A stretch of DNA of 64,000 nt from Pedobacter sp. Leaf250 (GTDB taxonomy: Bacteria; Bacteroidota; Bacteroidia; Sphingobacteriales; Sphingobacteriaceae), in assembly GCF_920984735.1 (NCBI RefSeq), contig NZ_CAKLBU010000023.1, positions 1-64,000 on the forward strand. The letters run 5' to 3'. The notes beneath the pieces were generated by a model. That model did no database searches and was not told the origin of the DNA. It saw only the letters and a program-made list of their open reading frames with translations. Of the stretch, positions 9,207-18,535 are shown piece by piece (the first letter of the stretch is position 1; each line of letters begins with the position of its first letter). The position numbers were made by a program, and so were the translations under genes.

Positions 9207-9238
9207 TAGCTCGCAATTGATGCGGGCTATTTTTTTTG
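9207..9238 (+). terminator. Intrinsic terminator after purF
   Basis: A 9-bp stem (TAGCTCGCA / TGCGGGCTA, one G-T type pair) with loop ATTGA is followed by eight T residues, 24 bp after the purF stop codon. Confidence 0.85.
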
Positions 9239-9349
9239 TCTAAAATTATGATTGCTATCATGTATTGACTAAAGCCAGTAATTTAATTTATCACAATTTG
9301 TGTGCGTAGATAAAAACATTTAGAAAGGTGTAAATGTTAATTCACCATT

Positions 9350-9913
9350 ATGAAAAATTTGATAAAATTCTGTCTGGCATTTACCATTGCCTTAGGTCTT
9401 GGCTGCTCTGATAGTAGCCAACAAAAGGTTACCAATGCTATTGATAACACCAGTGATAGTATTTCTAGTAAGCTATCAGAATTGAATGATACACTAAAAA
9501 ATGTAAAGGACGATATCAAAAGCCGTATTCCGAAGGTAGAAATTAATGTAGGTAAAAAAATTCCAATAGGCTTGCAATGGATCAGTTTTGAAAGTGAGAA
9601 AGGATTTGCCGAAATAATTAAAAAGGAAGACAATTGGTTTTCTATAAAAGGCGAGCAGACTAATAATAGCAATGAATACCTGAAGATTAATGGGCGGATG
9701 AAAAGGTTAGATGCCAATAGAATATCATTTGATGGTACAATAATAACTTACATTAAAGATAACAACGGGGGCATGCCTTGTGAAAAGACGGGCACACAAG
9801 TGTTTTTAAAAAAAGGAGATCGGGCCTATTATCGATTACAAAAAATGGAAAACTGTGCTGGCGGTAAACTTCTTGATTATGTAGATATTTATAATCTTGA
9901 CAATGTTTTATAA
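9350..9913 (+). CDS. Small lipoprotein of unknown function
   Basis: A 187-aa protein with an SPII signal peptide (lipobox LGLGC, Cys19). A Ser/Asn/Asp-rich helical linker follows (about 20-65), which looks like a coiled tether. The C-terminal domain (about 70-187) is beta-rich and contains two cysteines (PCEKTG and MENCAGG) that may form a disulfide. I do not recognise the family. It is a single-gene unit between two intrinsic terminators. It is likely a periplasmic or outer-membrane lipoprotein. Confidence 0.75.
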   Translation: MKNLIKFCLAFTIALGLGCSDSSQQKVTNAIDNTSDSISSKLSELNDTLKNVKDDIKSRIPKVEINVGKKIPIGLQWISFESEKGFAEIIKKEDNWFSIKGEQTNNSNEYLKINGRMKRLDANRISFDGTIITYIKDNNGGMPCEKTGTQVFLKKGDRAYYRLQKMENCAGGKLLDYVDIYNLDNVL

Positions 9914-9993
9914 ATCGGATTTAATTCAACTAAAACCTATGCTATAACTGATAGGTGATTCACGATATTAGATTTAAAAGGAAGAAAATGATA

Positions 9994-10021
9994 AAAAGCT
10001 CGCATTATTGCGGGCTTTTTG
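9994..10021 (+). terminator. Intrinsic terminator after the 9350-9913 lipoprotein gene
   Basis: An AAAAGCTCGCA / TGCGGGCTTTT type stem with a short ATTAT loop runs into a T-rich tail. It is about 80 bp past the stop codon and closely resembles the purF terminator hairpin. Confidence 0.75.
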
Positions 10022-10127
10022 CTTTTAACGGAACTGGCCTTTTGCTAAACATGAATAAGTGCAGTACACTTAATATAGGTTGTGCTTGAAAAATATTTTT
10101 AACTTTATGTAAAACAGTATCATCCCT

Positions 10128-11366
10128 ATGAAACGTATTTTCTTTATATTCTTATTAGTTGCTAGTTCAATCAACTATTTAAGCGCAGCAACTTTTTCAA
10201 CTGGCATTGTTTTTTTTAAAGGTGATTGGAAAGGTTTGCTAAATGAGGCAAAAAAACAGCATAAATTAATCTTTTTGGATTTTTATACAGATTGGTGTGC
10301 ACCTTGCAAAAGAATGGATGCTGAAATCTTTCCAGATAAAAATGTTGGTGAAGTATATAATCAGCTATTTGTTAATTATAAGGTTAATGCTGAAAAAGGA
10401 AATGGAATAGAACTGGCAAAAAAGTTTAGCATAAAGGCTTATCCCACCTGGATTTTTCTAGATGAAACAGGAAGTGTCATCTTTAGGGCGGATGATTATA
10501 TGTCGGCAGTAAAATTTATTGATTTAGGAAAACGTGTTGCTGCTCAAAAAAATGCTGTAAATAGCCTGGCACATTTTGAGAAAAAATTTGAAAAAGGTAA
10601 CCGTGAATCTGGTTTTTTAAAATCTTATATCATCAAGCGGAGCAGTATGAAACTTAAAAATTCAGAATTACTGAATTTATACATTAATAGTTTACCTGAT
10701 GATCAGATTAAAACAGCAGATGAATTGGTGTTCCTGGCTAAAAATATAGGTTATGGAAATTCTGATGCAGTGAAGCTTATTTTATCAAACCTTAAACTTT
10801 TGAATGAAAATCAACTTAAGGAAATTACCCGGCCAATGATTGCCATGCTTACCAATGAATTTGCTGAAGCTAGGAAGGAGAAGAAACTAGTTGAGGAAGA
10901 AAATGCCCTACAAAACATCGAATTACTTGTGCCTTCAATGAATGAAGAACAGGTTAATAATGTTAATCGTTATAAAGTGCTTTTTTATACTGAACGTAAG
11001 GATAGCGAAAAATTAAAAGTCGCAGGTTCTTCAATCGCTTCCAAATTAATGCTTGTTCCTGATGATTTAATCAATAGAAAGAATCAGGAATTTTATGATG
11101 AAGTTATGGCACCTTTCTTATCGGGGAAAGAGGATAGTACCAAAATCCCCGGGTTTTCTGAGGAGGCAAAAAGGATGAAGAAAAATTTTGCTGCAGGAAT
11201 TGCTTCCGGACTTTACATGGTTGCCGAGGCTTATTATAAAACGTTAGAACCAACAGATCGTGCCCTGAACGACTCATTACTATGGGCAGAACGAGCGCAT
11301 GCACTAACACCGAATGAAGCAACATTGAAATTAAAGGAAAATATAAAAGCAAAAATTGGTAGTTAG
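10128..11366 (+). CDS. Secreted thioredoxin-like protein with long helical C-terminus
   Basis: A 412-aa protein with a signal peptide (residues 1-20, ending LSA). Its thioredoxin fold (about 30-140) carries the redox motif WCAPC (about 55-59) in the context LDFYTDWCAPCKRM, followed by the cis-Pro region KAYPTWIF. The remaining 270 residues are Lys/Glu/Leu-rich helices without cysteines, possibly TPR-like. Thioredoxin-family periplasmic proteins of this layout act as thiol oxidoreductases on exported proteins. The partner is unknown. It stands alone between a terminator and a convergent LysE gene. Confidence 0.82.
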   Translation: MKRIFFIFLLVASSINYLSAATFSTGIVFFKGDWKGLLNEAKKQHKLIFLDFYTDWCAPCKRMDAEIFPDKNVGEVYNQLFVNYKVNAEKGNGIELAKKFSIKAYPTWIFLDETGSVIFRADDYMSAVKFIDLGKRVAAQKNAVNSLAHFEKKFEKGNRESGFLKSYIIKRSSMKLKNSELLNLYINSLPDDQIKTADELVFLAKNIGYGNSDAVKLILSNLKLLNENQLKEITRPMIAMLTNEFAEARKEKKLVEEENALQNIELLVPSMNEEQVNNVNRYKVLFYTERKDSEKLKVAGSSIASKLMLVPDDLINRKNQEFYDEVMAPFLSGKEDSTKIPGFSEEAKRMKKNFAAGIASGLYMVAEAYYKTLEPTDRALNDSLLWAERAHALTPNEATLKLKENIKAKIGS

Positions 11367-11437
11367 CAATTTGCTATCAGATAAATGATCTTGATAGGAG
11401 GCTTTATATCTAATGACGCTTTATCAGTCATCCAAAT

Positions 11438-12064
11438 TTAAGCGTAAAACTGAATATAGGTTTTATATATTAACCAAAAAGCAAAGAAGATAATTATTAC
11501 GCCTGCAATTTTGTTGAGTGTTTTTAAGGCATCTTCCTTAATTTTATAACGAAGCTTACTCGAGTAAAAACTCTTGGCTCCATCAATACTCAATTGTGTA
11601 GCCATAGCAATGAAAAAACAGACCAGCTTCTCATTTAGCATATTATTAAGTTTAACCGAAATAATTCCACTTACAATAATCCAGAACATTAATGTAGATG
11701 GTGTAAGGATACACATTAAAAAACCTTTTAAAACATAACCGCGTTTACTTATTTTTTGAAGTGTTGCCGAATCATAGTTCACCTTCATTTTTGATGCCAA
11801 ATAATATATTCCTACAGCGAGTAAAAAAACTCCGCCAATGGTTCCTACATATTTATCAAAGCTGGCTTTGTAATCAAAAAACTGGCTGCCGAAAAGTACT
11901 AAGGCAATTAAAATAACATCACTAATTATAACACCAATAGCCAAAGAAAAACCTGCCATAAAGCCTCTTTCTATACTGGTTTTAATCATTGCAAAAAATA
12001 CCGGACCTGTTAAAAACGACGAAATAATCCCTGCCCCAATACCTAATAATATGGCTTCAAACAT
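11438..12064 (-). CDS. LysE family amino acid exporter
   Basis: A 208-aa, six-helix membrane protein. The N-terminal segment (GIGAGIISSFLTGPVFFAMIKTSIERGFMAGFSLAIGVIISD) has the GPVF/RG/GVxxSD pattern of LysE/RhtB exporters. Hydrophobic segments occur near residues 5-25, 40-62, 70-90, 113-135, 145-160 and 185-205. Family members export amino acids such as lysine, homoserine or threonine; the substrate here is not evident. The protein is complete and divergently transcribed from the sugar transporter at 12208. Confidence 0.85.
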   Translation of the reverse strand: MFEAILLGIGAGIISSFLTGPVFFAMIKTSIERGFMAGFSLAIGVIISDVILIALVLFGSQFFDYKASFDKYVGTIGGVFLLAVGIYYLASKMKVNYDSATLQKISKRGYVLKGFLMCILTPSTLMFWIIVSGIISVKLNNMLNEKLVCFFIAMATQLSIDGAKSFYSSKLRYKIKEDALKTLNKIAGVIIIFFAFWLIYKTYIQFYA

Positions 12065-12207
12065 GTATTGTATTGTTTATAATATGCGAATATGCAATTT
12101 TATACCTAAACATAGCGCATTTATTTTTGTTGCATAAGTTGCATAAAAGTTACTCTTATTTAAGTTTTTTTTATCTATGTTTAGCCCCACTAAAACTAAA
12201 TTTAAAA

Positions 12208-13641
12208 ATGAGTTCAGAACAAACACAAACCAAGTGGGCCCAATTTATTCCTCTGGTTACCGTATTCTTTTTTTGGGGCTTTGTTGCCGCAAGTAATGAT
12301 ATTTTAATTCCTGTTTTTAAAAAGGCTTTCGATCTTTCACAGGCTGAAAGTCAGTTGGTTTCGCTGGCATTTTATATTGCATACACTGTTGGCGCATTAA
12401 TTTACAACGGAATTTCTGTACTTATTGGTCAGGATATTGTGAACAAGCTTGGCTATAAAAATTCATTAGCCTTAGGTTTGGTAATATCTGCAGCAGGTAC
12501 ATTATTGTTTTATCCTGCGGCTAATTTGGCATCGTTCCCGCTAATGTTATCAGGATTATTTATTGTAGCCTTAGGATTTTCATTGCAACAAACAGTTGCT
12601 AACCCTTTAGCTATTGCTCTAGGGCCAATTAAAACCGGTTCTCAACGATTAACTTTAGCTGGTGGGATTAATAATTTCGGTACTACCATTGGGCCACTAA
12701 TTGTAAGTTTTGCCATTTTTGGTTCTGCTGCAAATGCAAGCTCAGACATTAGTATCGAAAGTGTTAAAATTCCTTATTTAATTCTCGGTGTTGCCTTTAT
12801 AGCTGTAGCTATATTTTTAAAATTATCATCATTGCCTGATCGCCCGGCTTTAGTAGAAGCAAAAACTGAAGAGGTGGGTGTAAAAGGATCTGCTTTAAAA
12901 TACCCACAATTGGTTTTGGGAATGATTGCCATATTCGTTTATGTAGGCGTTGAAGTTTCTACGGCAAGTAATCTACCTGCCTATATGGAAAAAGATCTAG
13001 GTTTTGCTTTACATGATATTGCCCCATATATCTCTTTGTATTGGGCAAGTATGATGATTGGTAGATGGACAGGAGCGGTTGAAGCTTTTACAGATAATAT
13101 TAAAACGCAAAAAATATTGAGATTTGTTGCGCCATATTTAGCTTTTGGAATTTTCTTAGCTGTAAATGCAATCGCCGATCATGATTTGGCACCCTTTTAC
13201 GTTTATGGATTGATTATTCTTGTTCTAATCATTGCAGATATGGCCAGTAAAGGAAATCCTGCAAGAATGTTATTGATTTTTTCTGCCATAGGTATTCTTG
13301 CCTTACTTGTAGGTATGTTTACAACTGGTATGGTAAGTGTTTATGCCATTACCAGCGTTGGTTTATTTTGCAGTACATTATGGCCATGTATTTTTACTTT
13401 AGCAGTAAGTGGTTTAGGCAAACACACTAGTCAAGGCAGTAGCTTCTTAATCATGATGATTATGGGTGGAGGTATCATCAGCTGGTTGCAAGGGGCAGTT
13501 TCAGAATTTACAGGCATTCAGTACAGTTACATTGTAGGGATTCTTTGTTTTGCTTACTTAGCTTTCTACGCCTGGAGAGTAAGTGGAATTTTAAGATCTC
13601 AAGGAATTAATTTTGATCAGAAAATTTCTGGTGGACATTAA
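12208..13641 (+). CDS. FucP-type sugar:H+ symporter (MFS)
   Basis: A 477-aa, 12-helix transporter of the FucP/NagP/GluP branch. Typical segments are FFFWGFVAASNDILIPVFKKAF in helix 1, LGFSLQQTVANPLAIALG, and FVYVGVEVSTASNLPAYM at helix 7. The ATG at 12208 begins MSSEQTQTK just before helix 1. A reading frame 45 codons longer exists, but its extra residues are hydrophobic nonsense translated from the leader. Members import fucose, glucose, galactose or N-acetylglucosamine; the exact sugar cannot be told. A strong terminator follows. Confidence 0.87.
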   Translation: MSSEQTQTKWAQFIPLVTVFFFWGFVAASNDILIPVFKKAFDLSQAESQLVSLAFYIAYTVGALIYNGISVLIGQDIVNKLGYKNSLALGLVISAAGTLLFYPAANLASFPLMLSGLFIVALGFSLQQTVANPLAIALGPIKTGSQRLTLAGGINNFGTTIGPLIVSFAIFGSAANASSDISIESVKIPYLILGVAFIAVAIFLKLSSLPDRPALVEAKTEEVGVKGSALKYPQLVLGMIAIFVYVGVEVSTASNLPAYMEKDLGFALHDIAPYISLYWASMMIGRWTGAVEAFTDNIKTQKILRFVAPYLAFGIFLAVNAIADHDLAPFYVYGLIILVLIIADMASKGNPARMLLIFSAIGILALLVGMFTTGMVSVYAITSVGLFCSTLWPCIFTLAVSGLGKHTSQGSSFLIMMIMGGGIISWLQGAVSEFTGIQYSYIVGILCFAYLAFYAWRVSGILRSQGINFDQKISGGH

Positions 13642-13663
13642 TTTTTAATAAAGTATTTTTACA

Positions 13664-13694
13664 GCCACAAAGATTTATTCTTTGTGGCTTTTTT
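13664..13694 (+). terminator. Intrinsic terminator after the sugar transporter
   Basis: A perfect 10-bp stem (GCCACAAAGA / TCTTTGTGGC) with loop TTTAT is followed by TTTTTT. A GTG codon at 13684 lies inside the stem and can therefore be excluded as the start of the deaminase gene. Confidence 0.9.
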
Positions 13695-13704
13695 ATTTTT
13701 TAGC

Positions 13705-14160
13705 ATGACTAACAAACCAAGTTTCGACACCATATTTATGAATCTCGCTACCGATTTGGCCGAGCGATCGCATTGCGTTAGAGCACATGTAGGTGCCGTT
13801 TTAACAAAAGATACCCGTATCATTTCTATTGGTTATAACGGTCCTCCGGCAGGAACACACAATTGCGATGAAGAATGGCCAGAACATGGTTGCGCAAGAG
13901 ATAGTAAGGGAAGTTGTTCTTTAGCGCTCCATGCAGAAGAAAATGCAATATTGTACGCCTCTAAAAATGGCTCAAAAATAGAAGGATGCACACTTTACAC
14001 TACATTATCTCCGTGTATAGCTTGCGCAAGATTAATCCTCTCCTCAGGAATTAAGTTGGTGTATTACTCAAAATCGTATGCGGCATACAAAGGTTTGCCT
14101 AGTGATGAAGGTGTAGATTTTTTAAGAAAATTTGGGGTAGAAGTAAAGTTGATTGGTTAA
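13705..14160 (+). CDS. Deoxycytidylate deaminase (ComEB/dCMP deaminase family)
   Basis: A 151-aa zinc enzyme that deaminates dCMP to dUMP for dTMP synthesis. It carries the catalytic HAEENAI motif and the zinc ligands in SPCIACA, plus the phosphate-site pattern GYNGPPAGTHNC seen in dCMP deaminases but not in cytidine deaminases. The ATG at 13705 follows the terminator of the preceding gene. An in-frame GTG 7 codons upstream lies inside that hairpin and is rejected. The protein is of normal length. It sits upstream of guaA but is separated from it by about 145 bp and guaA's own promoter. Confidence 0.88.
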   Translation: MTNKPSFDTIFMNLATDLAERSHCVRAHVGAVLTKDTRIISIGYNGPPAGTHNCDEEWPEHGCARDSKGSCSLALHAEENAILYASKNGSKIEGCTLYTTLSPCIACARLILSSGIKLVYYSKSYAAYKGLPSDEGVDFLRKFGVEVKLIG

Positions 14161-14296
14161 TTGCTGAATTGAGTAATAGGTTAATTGTTAAACGGCTAAA
14201 CTGTTGAATGGTTAAGCTTGTTGCTAACAACTAAACACTGATAACTTGCAGCCAGAAAATATCAATAAAACAATTTAACAATTCCCTTTCTTTCTC

Positions 14297-14304
14297 TATC
14301 TTTG
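14297..14304 (+). promoter_or_regulatory. -7 promoter element of guaA, very close to ATG
   Basis: TATCTTTG matches TANNTTTG and ends 3 nt before the guaA ATG at 14308. Transcription normally begins 4-6 nt after this box, so the mRNA would start at or next to the start codon. A TTG codon at 14302 lies inside the box. Confidence 0.65.
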
Positions 14305-14307
14305 CGG

Positions 14308-15837
14308 ATGCAAGAAAAAATCATTATCGTCGATTTTGGTTCGCAATTTACACAACTCATCGCTCGTAGAGTTCGCGAATTAAATATTTACTGTGAAATA
14401 TATCCATACAATAATCTTCCAGAGATTTCAGAAGATGTAAAAGGCGTTATCTTTTCTGGTAGCCCATACTCTGTTCGTCAGGATGATGCTCCACAAATTA
14501 ATTTATCAAAATATCATAATAAATACCCATTATTGGCAGTTTGTTACGGTGCTCAATATATCGCACAGCAATCTGGAGGCCAGGTACAGGCATCTTCTAC
14601 ACGTGAATACGGTCGTGCCAACCTAAATTTTGTTAACCAGGAAAATAAACTATTTAAAGGTATTAATATCGACTCTCAAGTATGGATGAGTCATGGTGAT
14701 ACCATTACCGATATGCCTGCAAATGCAGAATTAATTGCCAGTACTGAAAGTGTAAAAGTTGCTGCTTATCACATTAAAGATTCCAATACTTATGCCATTC
14801 AATTTCATCCTGAAGTTACACACAGTATTGATGGAAAATTACTGTTAAAAAACTTCTTGGTTGATATTTGTGGTTGCAGCCAGGATTGGACTTCTGCTGC
14901 ATTCATCGAAACTACCATTGCCGAGTTGCAAGAAACTTTAGGTAACGATAAAGTAGTTTTAGGTTTATCAGGAGGTGTTGATAGTAGTGTAGCTGCGGTT
15001 TTGTTGCACAAAGCAATAGGTACAAACTTGCATTGTATTTTTGTTGATAACGGTTTATTGCGGAAAGATGAATATGCACAGGTGCTTGAGCAGTACAAAC
15101 ACATGGGCTTAAATATAAAAGGAATTGATGCTAAAGATCGTTTTTTAAGTCAGCTTGCTGGATTAACAGATCCTGAATTGAAACGTAAAGCTATCGGCCG
15201 GGTTTTTATTGAAGTTTTTGACGATGCTGCACACGAAGTTACTGGTGTAAATTGGTTAGGCCAGGGAACTATTTATCCTGATGTAATTGAATCAATATCG
15301 GTTAATGGTCCGTCGGCTACGATTAAATCTCACCATAATGTAGGTGGTTTGCCAGATTTTATGAAGTTGAAAGTGGTTGAGCCGCTAAAAACATTATTTA
15401 AAGATGAAGTGCGCCGAGTGGGTAAAGCTTTAGGTATTGATGACGTTATTTTAGGTCGCCATCCATTTCCAGGTCCTGGTTTAGGTATTCGTATTTTGGG
15501 TGAAGTAACAGCCGAGAAAGTAGCTATTTTACAAGATGCGGATGCAATTTACATCAAAGAGTTAAAAGCTGCTGGATTATATGATAAAATTTGGCAGGCA
15601 GGATCAATTTTCTTACCTGTACAATCAGTGGGAGTAATGGGCGATGAGCGTACCTACGAAAACGTAATTGCATTACGTGCTGTAGAATCGGTTGACGGGA
15701 TGACAGCAGATTGGTGTCATTTGCCATACCCAGTGCTTGCTAAAATCTCTAACGAGATTATTAATAAAGTTAAAGGCATTAACAGGGTTGTGTACGATAT
15801 CAGCTCAAAACCACCTGCAACTATTGAGTGGGAATAA
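14308..15837 (+). CDS. guaA: GMP synthase (glutamine-hydrolysing)
   Basis: A 509-aa enzyme converting XMP to GMP with ATP and glutamine. The class I amidotransferase domain (about 1-190) has the nucleophile in AVCYGAQY (Cys near 79) and the His-Glu pair in QFHPEVTHS. The ATP pyrophosphatase domain has the P-loop LGLSGGVDSS (about 218-227). The C-terminal dimerisation domain ends in the conserved SSKPPATIEWE. It is complete and of standard length. The start is the ATG at 14308, directly after the -7 box, and the mRNA may be leaderless. A terminator follows at 15894. Confidence 0.96.
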   Translation: MQEKIIIVDFGSQFTQLIARRVRELNIYCEIYPYNNLPEISEDVKGVIFSGSPYSVRQDDAPQINLSKYHNKYPLLAVCYGAQYIAQQSGGQVQASSTREYGRANLNFVNQENKLFKGINIDSQVWMSHGDTITDMPANAELIASTESVKVAAYHIKDSNTYAIQFHPEVTHSIDGKLLLKNFLVDICGCSQDWTSAAFIETTIAELQETLGNDKVVLGLSGGVDSSVAAVLLHKAIGTNLHCIFVDNGLLRKDEYAQVLEQYKHMGLNIKGIDAKDRFLSQLAGLTDPELKRKAIGRVFIEVFDDAAHEVTGVNWLGQGTIYPDVIESISVNGPSATIKSHHNVGGLPDFMKLKVVEPLKTLFKDEVRRVGKALGIDDVILGRHPFPGPGLGIRILGEVTAEKVAILQDADAIYIKELKAAGLYDKIWQAGSIFLPVQSVGVMGDERTYENVIALRAVESVDGMTADWCHLPYPVLAKISNEIINKVKGINRVVYDISSKPPATIEWE

Positions 15838-15893
15838 TTGATTTCAAAGTTTTCGGTTTGAAATTTCCAGTTCAAACTAAGTAAAATAAAGAT

Positions 15894-15934
15894 TATGCTA
15901 GCAAGGTGGAATAAACTTTGCTAGCATATTTTGT
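15894..15934 (+). terminator. Hairpin after guaA, probable terminator
   Basis: An 11-bp stem (TATGCTAGCAA / TTGCTAGCATA) with a 13-nt loop is followed by TTTTG. The T-run is short, so termination may be partial. It lies 57 bp after the guaA stop codon and 16 bp before the next gene. Confidence 0.65.
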
Positions 15935-15949
15935 TAAATAACAATAGGT

Positions 15950-17164
15950 ATGAATTTGAGAAACGGTTACTTTATTTTAGTCTTCTTTATTTTAATTTTA
16001 GGAGCTTGTTCGCCTAAAATAAGAACCCCTAAAACAGAAACCACAAAGCCTGTTGAGAAGGAAAAACCTGCTGATAAAAAGAAGACAGCAAAGAAGTTTA
16101 CCCAAGCCAGTATTTCATTGCTTGCCCCCTTTAAACTCGATGAAATTAATTTTAAAACAGCAACGAAATCAGATGTAGAGAAATATGCAATGCCTATCGA
16201 TTTTTATCAGGGGTTTAAATTGGGTATTGATTCGGCTGCAGCTTCGGGTTTAAATTTCAAATTGAATGTATTTGATACACAAGATGATAATGCACACATC
16301 TCTGCTCTTTATAAAAATGAACGTTTTAAACAGAGTAATTTAATTGTAGGTCCTGTTTTTCCTGATGGACAAAAGTTTATCGCAGCGTATTCAAAAGAGA
16401 ATAATATTCCCGTCGTTTCGCCACTAGCAGCATCAAATCCTTCAGAATTTAATAATCCAAATCTTATTTCGATTGTAAACAGTATTGATTTGCATGCTAA
16501 GAAGATTGCGGCTTACATCACCAAAAGTTACAGTTCAGCAAATACGATTGTAGTGTTGATTAACCCTAAAAAAAGTGAGGATGAAGCTTTTGCGGCGCCA
16601 ATAAGATCGTATTTCAAAGCTAATTCAAAATTTGTAATACAGGAATATGCTTCCGTATATTCACTAGAAACCAAAATGATTAGCGGTAAGCAATATGTGG
16701 TTATTGTAACTTCATCCGATAGGTCATTTGTTTTACCAACCATAGAAAAACTTAATAAATTGAAAAATCTTCCTAAAGGAGGTTATACCATAAATTTATT
16801 TGGTCATCCGAATTGGGTAAAACAAAATTATCCTACCGAAATGGTACAGGCTTTAAATACGATTATTAGTTCATCGTACAAAATTGATTATAAAAATTCA
16901 GCAGTTACTTCATTTATTAAAAGATATCGCCGCCAATACGGTTTTGAACCAGGAGAATATGCTTTTAAAGGTTTTGATATTGGCTTATACTTTGGTAAAC
17001 TTTTAGATCAATATGGCGAAAGCTACTTAGAGAACGTTACAAAGGAAAAATATAAAGGTTTGCATAATAATTTTTCTTTCATTCATGATGAAAAATTGGG
17101 TTATATTAATACCAGTTTAATGTTGCTGAAGTATAAAAACTTTGCCTTAAATATTGTCGAATAA
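15950..17164 (+). CDS. Type 1 periplasmic-binding-fold lipoprotein
   Basis: A 404-aa lipoprotein (lipobox ILGAC, Cys20). A Lys/Pro/Glu-rich tether (about 25-55) is followed by a periplasmic binding protein fold of the branched-chain amino acid receptor type. Recognisable pieces are a first strand ASISLLAPF, GFKLGIDSAAASGLNFKLNVFDTQ, LIVGPVFPDGQKFIAAYSKENNIPVVSPLA, and YRRQYGFEPGEYAFKGFDIGLYFG. No ABC permease genes lie nearby. In Bacteroidota such orphan PBP1-fold proteins are common and often carry LysM domains, which this one lacks. The ligand is unknown. The rsmB-like gene follows after 20 bp and may be co-transcribed. Confidence 0.8.
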   Translation: MNLRNGYFILVFFILILGACSPKIRTPKTETTKPVEKEKPADKKKTAKKFTQASISLLAPFKLDEINFKTATKSDVEKYAMPIDFYQGFKLGIDSAAASGLNFKLNVFDTQDDNAHISALYKNERFKQSNLIVGPVFPDGQKFIAAYSKENNIPVVSPLAASNPSEFNNPNLISIVNSIDLHAKKIAAYITKSYSSANTIVVLINPKKSEDEAFAAPIRSYFKANSKFVIQEYASVYSLETKMISGKQYVVIVTSSDRSFVLPTIEKLNKLKNLPKGGYTINLFGHPNWVKQNYPTEMVQALNTIISSSYKIDYKNSAVTSFIKRYRRQYGFEPGEYAFKGFDIGLYFGKLLDQYGESYLENVTKEKYKGLHNNFSFIHDEKLGYINTSLMLLKYKNFALNIVE

Positions 17165-17184
17165 ATTAAATACTTTCCGTTGTC

Positions 17185-18348
17185 ATGAGAGCAGACCATC
17201 AATTACGGGCCTTTGAGCAGATTTTGAATAGTTATGATGGAAGTTTGCCCTTACATCGTTTTTTGCCTGGTTATTTTAAGCAAAATAAACAAATGGGATC
17301 TTCAGATAGGAGATGGGCCACCAGGCATTTGTACAGCCTTTTTAGGTTAGGAAAGGCTTTAACACAACTGTCGAATGAGCAGCGGTTAGCTGTTGCAGAT
17401 TTTCTCTGTCATGATACTTTGAGTTTAATAGTTGAAAAAAATTATCCTGAACTTAAAGCGCTTATAACGCTTTCATTGATAGAAAAATTGAAAATTGTTA
17501 AAGAAAAATTTTCAGATTTTGTGCTGGAAGATGTTTACCCACTGCATGATAAGTTGTCGGCAGAAATTGATAAAGCCGAATTTTTTACTTCATTTTTTAA
17601 ACAGCCAGATTTGTTTATTCGTGTTTCTGCCAACGAAATAAATGAAACAATTGCAAAATTAGAAACTGAAAATATTCCTGTACAAAAGGCATTAGAAACA
17701 GCATTGGCATTGCCAAATGGAACTAAATTAGAGGCTATTCTTTCGGAAGGATCTTACCAGGTTCAAGATCTTTCTTCTCAATATACTGGTAATTATTTTC
17801 AGCCAAAAAAATGGGATAAGTGGTGGGATTGCTGTGCTGCATCTGGCGGGAAAACCTTACTGCTTCATAGTTTAGAGCCAGGTATTGAGTTGCTGGTAAG
17901 TGATTTACGGGAAACTGTTTTGTTAAATTTAGATGAACGCTTTCGGTTAGCGGGCATAAAAAAATACCATAAGAAAGAACTTGACTTATTAAAAAATAAC
18001 GATCAAATTTTGCATCATTATCAGTTTGATGGAATTATTTTAGATGCTCCTTGTACAGGTTCGGGCACTTGGGGGCGGACGCCAGAAATGCTAACTTTTT
18101 TTGAGGAGCGAAAAATCAATCAATTCGCAGCGATGCAGAAGGCTATTGCCACCAACGTTGTGAAATATTTAAAACCTGGAAAACCCTTAATTTACATTAC
18201 TTGTTCTGCCTTCGCTGAAGAAAATGAAGACGTTGTGCATCATCTACTAGATACATTGCCTTTAAAATTAGAAAAAATGGAGCTAATAAAAGGATATGAA
18301 CATAAAGCAGATACTATGTTTGTAGCCCGATTAATTAAAGACGAATAA
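17185..18348 (+). CDS. RsmB/NOP-family RNA m5C methyltransferase
   Basis: A 387-aa SAM-dependent cytosine-5 RNA methyltransferase. The N-terminal helical region (about 1-130) is NusB-like and begins MRADHQLRAFEQIL. The SAM site is degenerate motif I WDCCAASGGKT. The two catalytic cysteines lie in DAPCTGSGTWGRTPE (motif IV) and ITCSAFAEEN (motif VI). RsmB methylates 16S rRNA C967, and this protein has the same domain order but is somewhat shorter. Assignment to that exact site is probable, not certain. It is 20 bp downstream of the binding-protein gene. Confidence 0.88.
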   Translation: MRADHQLRAFEQILNSYDGSLPLHRFLPGYFKQNKQMGSSDRRWATRHLYSLFRLGKALTQLSNEQRLAVADFLCHDTLSLIVEKNYPELKALITLSLIEKLKIVKEKFSDFVLEDVYPLHDKLSAEIDKAEFFTSFFKQPDLFIRVSANEINETIAKLETENIPVQKALETALALPNGTKLEAILSEGSYQVQDLSSQYTGNYFQPKKWDKWWDCCAASGGKTLLLHSLEPGIELLVSDLRETVLLNLDERFRLAGIKKYHKKELDLLKNNDQILHHYQFDGIILDAPCTGSGTWGRTPEMLTFFEERKINQFAAMQKAIATNVVKYLKPGKPLIYITCSAFAEENEDVVHHLLDTLPLKLEKMELIKGYEHKADTMFVARLIKDE

Positions 18349-18366
18349 GCAAAAAGGGAGGGCACA

Positions 18367-18474
18367 CTAAACGTGCTCAAACCAAGATTTATAATTCTTT
18401 TTAAGGTATTTTACAGCTTCTATTAAAACTGCAATTGCTCCAATTACTAATGTATATTCCTCAAAGCTGTTCAT
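18367..18474 (-). CDS. Candidate 35-residue single-helix membrane protein
   Basis: In the 329-bp gap between rsmB-like and marC, the minus strand encodes 35 residues starting ATG at 18474 and stopping at TAG 18367-18369. It begins with an acidic MNSFEEY, continues with a hydrophobic segment TLVIGAIAVLIEAV (residues 8-21), and ends with a basic amphipathic tail (KYLKKNYKSWFEHV). That arrangement is typical of small inner-membrane proteins. There is no clear ribosome binding site, which is normal in Bacteroidota. No homologue is recognised, and chance occurrence is possible. Confidence 0.42.
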   Translation of the reverse strand: MNSFEEYTLVIGAIAVLIEAVKYLKKNYKSWFEHV

Positions 18475-18535
18475 GATTGGTTAGCTTTATGTTTAGATGA
18501 ATATACGTAATTTTTGTTACATTAATATGCTCACC

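Noticed and set aside
12073..12207. 45-codon N-terminal extension of the sugar transporter
   Set aside because: The extra residues are hydrophobic, rich in Tyr and Leu, and unlike any FucP-type N-terminus. The ATG at 12208 gives the normal protein.
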